DNA of 64,000 nucleotides from JAVBLP01 sp052034625 (GTDB taxonomy: Bacteria; Elusimicrobiota; Endomicrobiia; Endomicrobiales; Endomicrobiaceae): contig JBPOII010000009.1 of assembly GCA_052034625.1 (NCBI GenBank), positions 53,173 to 117,172 of the forward strand, in the 5' to 3' direction. The stretch's first letter is position 1. Each line of letters starts with the position of its first letter. The position numbers and the translations under genes were made by a program. This document shows positions 61,789-64,000 of the stretch, in pieces. Under the pieces are notes generated by a model. It was not told where the DNA came from. It searched no databases and saw nothing but the letters and a program-made list of their open reading frames with translations.

Positions 61789-61886
61789 GGCATAAAAGAG
61801 CCCCGTTCGCCGCGTGATATGATAAATTATCCTACCACTTTACGTCCGCAGTCAGTAAAGACTGCCCCGGCAACTATTAAGGGCTG
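61789..61886 (-). ncRNA. Candidate structured small RNA C
   Basis: P1: AGCCC (61881-61885) with GGGCU (61799-61803). P2: GUUGCCG (61868-61874) with CGGC-G-AAC (61805-61812, one bulge). Inside lie a GCAGUC/GACUGC hairpin, a linker with GUAAA and a two-part hairpin (GUGGUA/UAUCAC with one G-U, then GAUA/UAUC). P1 is followed by CTCTTTTATGCC, identical to RNA B. Sequence in the stems differs from RNA B while the fold is kept. Confidence 0.6.
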
Positions 61887-61891
61887 TAAAT

Positions 61892-61920
61892 ACTATAACT
61901 AAAATTCATGAAAATATCAA
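61892..61920 (-). promoter_or_regulatory. Promoter of candidate RNA C
   Basis: TTGATA (61915-61920, minus) 17 bp from TATAGT (61892-61897), ending about 7 nt before helix P1. Confidence 0.6.
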
Positions 61921-61973
61921 ATATATGTATTGGTTACAAATATTGCGACAATTTCCACAGTTAATAAGTTTTA

Positions 61974-62125
61974 GTTGTCATGTTGAGCGAGGCACTAGAA
62001 GTACCGAGTCGAAACATCTGCTTTTTTTCCCTCGCCCCTAGCGGAGAGGAAGTTGCAAAGCAAGATAGAGAAATGTCACCATATCATTCCAGAGTGTTTT
62101 AGTCAGAAATCTAAGTTAAAAAAAG
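61974..62125. repeat. Dispersed intergenic repeats beside the CRISPR trailer
   Basis: An imperfect palindrome starting GTCATGTTGAGCGAGG and ending GTCGAAACATCTG (61977-62020) is followed by a fragment CCCTCGCCCCTAGCGGAGAGG and by a diverged copy (62084-62121) of the element at 50267-50303. No gene is seen between the RNA C promoter and the array; the rest of 61921-62229 is AT-rich with no feature I can support. Confidence 0.55.
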
Positions 62126-62229
62126 ATAAAGTAGCTCCCAAATCACAAATTTTCGGGATAACAACAAAAACTTTTACTGTACTTTACTTTTCACAATTTA
62201 CTTTAAATTTATCACATTTCTATTTCAAC

Positions 62230-64000
62230 CTACGCTTTCATGCTCCCGTGAAGGGAGCGACATCCGAGTTTTATAGCACCTAAAATATATTATTTTATTT
62301 CAATTCACGCTCCCGTGAAGGGAGCGACAATGTCAAGGCTTTTTAATACAAGGAGATGGTATATTTCAATTCACGCTCCCGTGAAGGGAGCGACATCCAT
62401 GCTCACTTAACACTTTAGGTTCTACAAATTTCAATTCACGCTCCCGTGAAGGGAGCGACAACTTATGATACAGGGTTTGGTTAGGGGAATAAGGATTTCA
62501 ATTCACGCTCCCGTGAAGGGAGCGACCAAGTCGATAAGCAGATTGAACGGGTCTTCAAAATTTCAATTCACGCTCCCGTGAAGGGAGCGACAAGCTGCGA
62601 AGCTGAGGTCTGATAACATACCGAATTTCAATTCACGCTCCCGTGAAGGGAGCGACAATTCTAAAAAGCAGAGCTTCTGGCTTCTGGGTAATTTCAAGTC
62701 ACGCTCCCGTGAAGGGAGCGACTAAACTTTACGCTCTCGGTAACTGCTGCCTCATCATTTCAATTCACGCTCCCGTGAAGGGAGCGACATAGCATTTAAG
62801 TCGTCTCTCGGGTCGGTCATAGATTTCAATTCACGCTCCCGTGAAGGGAGCGACTGGGCGGAAACGTCATTAAAACGGAGAAATTCAGATTTCAATTCAC
62901 GCTCCCGTGAAGGGAGCGACTATTATGAGCAAAGTTGAGAAGAAAGAACTGCTCATTTCAATTCACGCTCCCGTGAAGGGAGCGACGGAAAGTCCGAGAT
63001 AATGGTCTATTTTATATGCTGATTTCAATTCACGCTCCCGTGAAGGGAGCGACCGGAATATGGTCAAGAGCTATACCTCGCTTTCAAAATTTCAATTCAC
63101 GCTCCCGTGAAGGGAGCGACACTTTCCTATACCCCGCAGAGCCATCAAATATTAATTTCAATTCACGCTCCCGTGAAGGGAGCGACAATCGAAAGAAATA
63201 TGAAACGTCCTTATAACTCTATTTCAATTCACGCTCCCGTGAAGGGAGCGACGCAAACGGGCAGCTGAAAAAAGGTTCGGAACTTTTATTTCAATTCACG
63301 CTCCCGTGAAGGGAGCGACATTTTATCGTCACTCATCTCTTTTCCTTTTCAAAAATTTCAATTCACGCTCCCGTGAAGGGAGCGACATAAAATCCCGTGC
63401 ATACAAATCTCATACCTACCATTTCAATTCACGCTCCCGTGAAGGGAGCGACAACTGAAAGATTTCCGTCGGATATAGTGTTAAACTATTTCAATTCACG
63501 CTCCCGTGAAGGGAGCGACGCTATGTCCGTGATGAAATAGCAAAAGGAAATCTATTTCAATTCACGCTCCCGTGAAGGGAGCGACGCTTATCAGTATGCT
63601 TGAAGAGATGGTCTTTGAAATTTCTATTCACGCTCCCGTGAAGGGAGCGACCCGTTGCGTTATCCGTTCCTTTAGGAAGGTACTTTATTTCAATTCACGC
63701 TCCCGTGAAGGGAGCGACAATTCCCGTTGAAGTTCTCGAGCCGAAAATGAAAATTTCAATTCACGCTCCCGTGAAGGGAGCGACGCCCGATAGTCTTTGA
63801 AAGCGAGGTATAGCTCTTATTTCAATTCACGCTCCCGTGAAGGGAGCGACGTTCGGCTCAAGGTGGGTATTACAATATGTTTCAATTTCAATTCACGCTC
63901 CCGTGAAGGGAGCGACATAAAATCCCGTGCATACAAATCTCATACCTACCATTTCAATTCACGCTCCCGTGAAGGGAGCGACGTCGGAAACCTAAAGAAT
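62230..64000 (-). CRISPR. CRISPR array, type I-C-like repeat, continues past the right edge
   Basis: 27 repeats of 32 bp with 33-35 bp spacers. Read on the minus strand the repeat starts GTCGCTCCCTTCACGGGAGC and ends GTGAATTGAAAT; the GTCGC start, 7-bp palindrome and ATTGAAAT end are type I-C hallmarks. The leftmost repeat (62230-62261) keeps only its right 20 bp intact, marking the trailer end, so the leader and cas genes should lie to the right of the window. Repeats at 62691 and 63620 carry single changes (AAG for AAT, TCT for TCA). A partial spacer starts at 63983. Short ORFs within the array are not genes. Confidence 0.97.

Noticed and set aside
61571..61886. Reading the structured elements as T-box or TPP riboswitch fragments (GCTGAGAG string)
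   Set aside because: No T-box sequence or TPP core follows, no gene lies directly downstream, and each has its own promoter and closing helix.
63016..63216. 66-residue ORF with repeated HAPVKGAT and SREGSD-type segments
   Set aside because: It is a translation of CRISPR repeats.
1..64000. tRNA, rRNA or prophage genes
   Set aside because: No tRNA-like TTCGA arm with clover-leaf pairing, no rRNA sequence, and no integrase, capsid or terminase gene was found in the gaps.
62230..64000. Spacers matching genes within this window (self-targeting)
   Set aside because: I saw no spacer matching other sequence in the window by eye; a proper search is needed to exclude it.

Overview
The window is AT-rich (roughly one third G+C) and densely coded. 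It comes from a bacterium with a Gram-negative-type envelope: there are many signal peptides, lipoproteins, a beta-barrel protein, a LolA-like protein and a CpxP/Spy-like periplasmic protein. No 16S rRNA gene is present, so taxonomy is inference. The gene set (meso-DAP dehydrogenase, a radical SAM/DUF2344 fusion near rng and rplU-rpmA-obg, giant exported proteins, carbohydrate hydrolases) would suit a gut or sediment lineage such as Elusimicrobiota or a relative, held at low confidence.

Layout. 1-4548 is the 5' three quarters or more of a giant TPR protein gene that runs off the left edge. 4579-16373 is a minus-strand block: small membrane protein, cca-type nucleotidyltransferase, a 2021-residue giant exported protein carrying a glycosidase domain, pgi, a beta-barrel protein and a cation/proton antiporter. 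16525-20227 is a plus-strand block: SpoU methyltransferase, an ECF sigma factor operon with two membrane proteins, a secreted jelly-roll protein and a LolA-like protein. 20288-34597 returns to minus: TerC, GNAT, nitroreductase, ychF, a 2849-residue giant exported protein ending in a phosphohistidine plus ATP-grasp dikinase pair, a small membrane protein, obg, rpmA and rplU. 34734-46501 holds an aminotransferase, a SIR2-like protein with a small membrane partner, a GH81 endo-beta-1,3-glucanase, rng, an SGNH/TPR protein and a radical SAM/DUF2344 fusion. 46502-52433 has lipoproteins, SseB, a peroxiredoxin, a second glycosidase and dispersed repeats. 52611-60963 is a biosynthetic run: trpEGDCFBA, metA (acetyl type by residue 111) and ddh. 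The trp operon is preceded by a tRNA-Trp T-box leader. 61398-61900 holds three tandem short structured RNAs, each with its own near-consensus promoter. 62230 to the right edge is a type I-C-like CRISPR array whose leader and cas genes lie outside the window.

The most unusual content is (a) the two giant exported proteins, which share an N-terminal ChaN/EreA-like module, a membrane region with CPBP-protease-type motifs (intact in one, decayed in the other) and a short C-terminal tail, but carry different catalytic modules (glycosidase versus dikinase); (b) the tandem small-RNA cluster between the CRISPR trailer and the trp leader; and (c) CRISPR spacers that are duplicated exactly or overlap as reverse complements, which lets a protospacer-adjacent GTC be read from the array itself. 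The GH81 enzyme, the two GH-like TIM barrels and the jelly-roll domains together point to handling of beta-glucan-type polysaccharides, either as food or as the cell's own envelope glucan.
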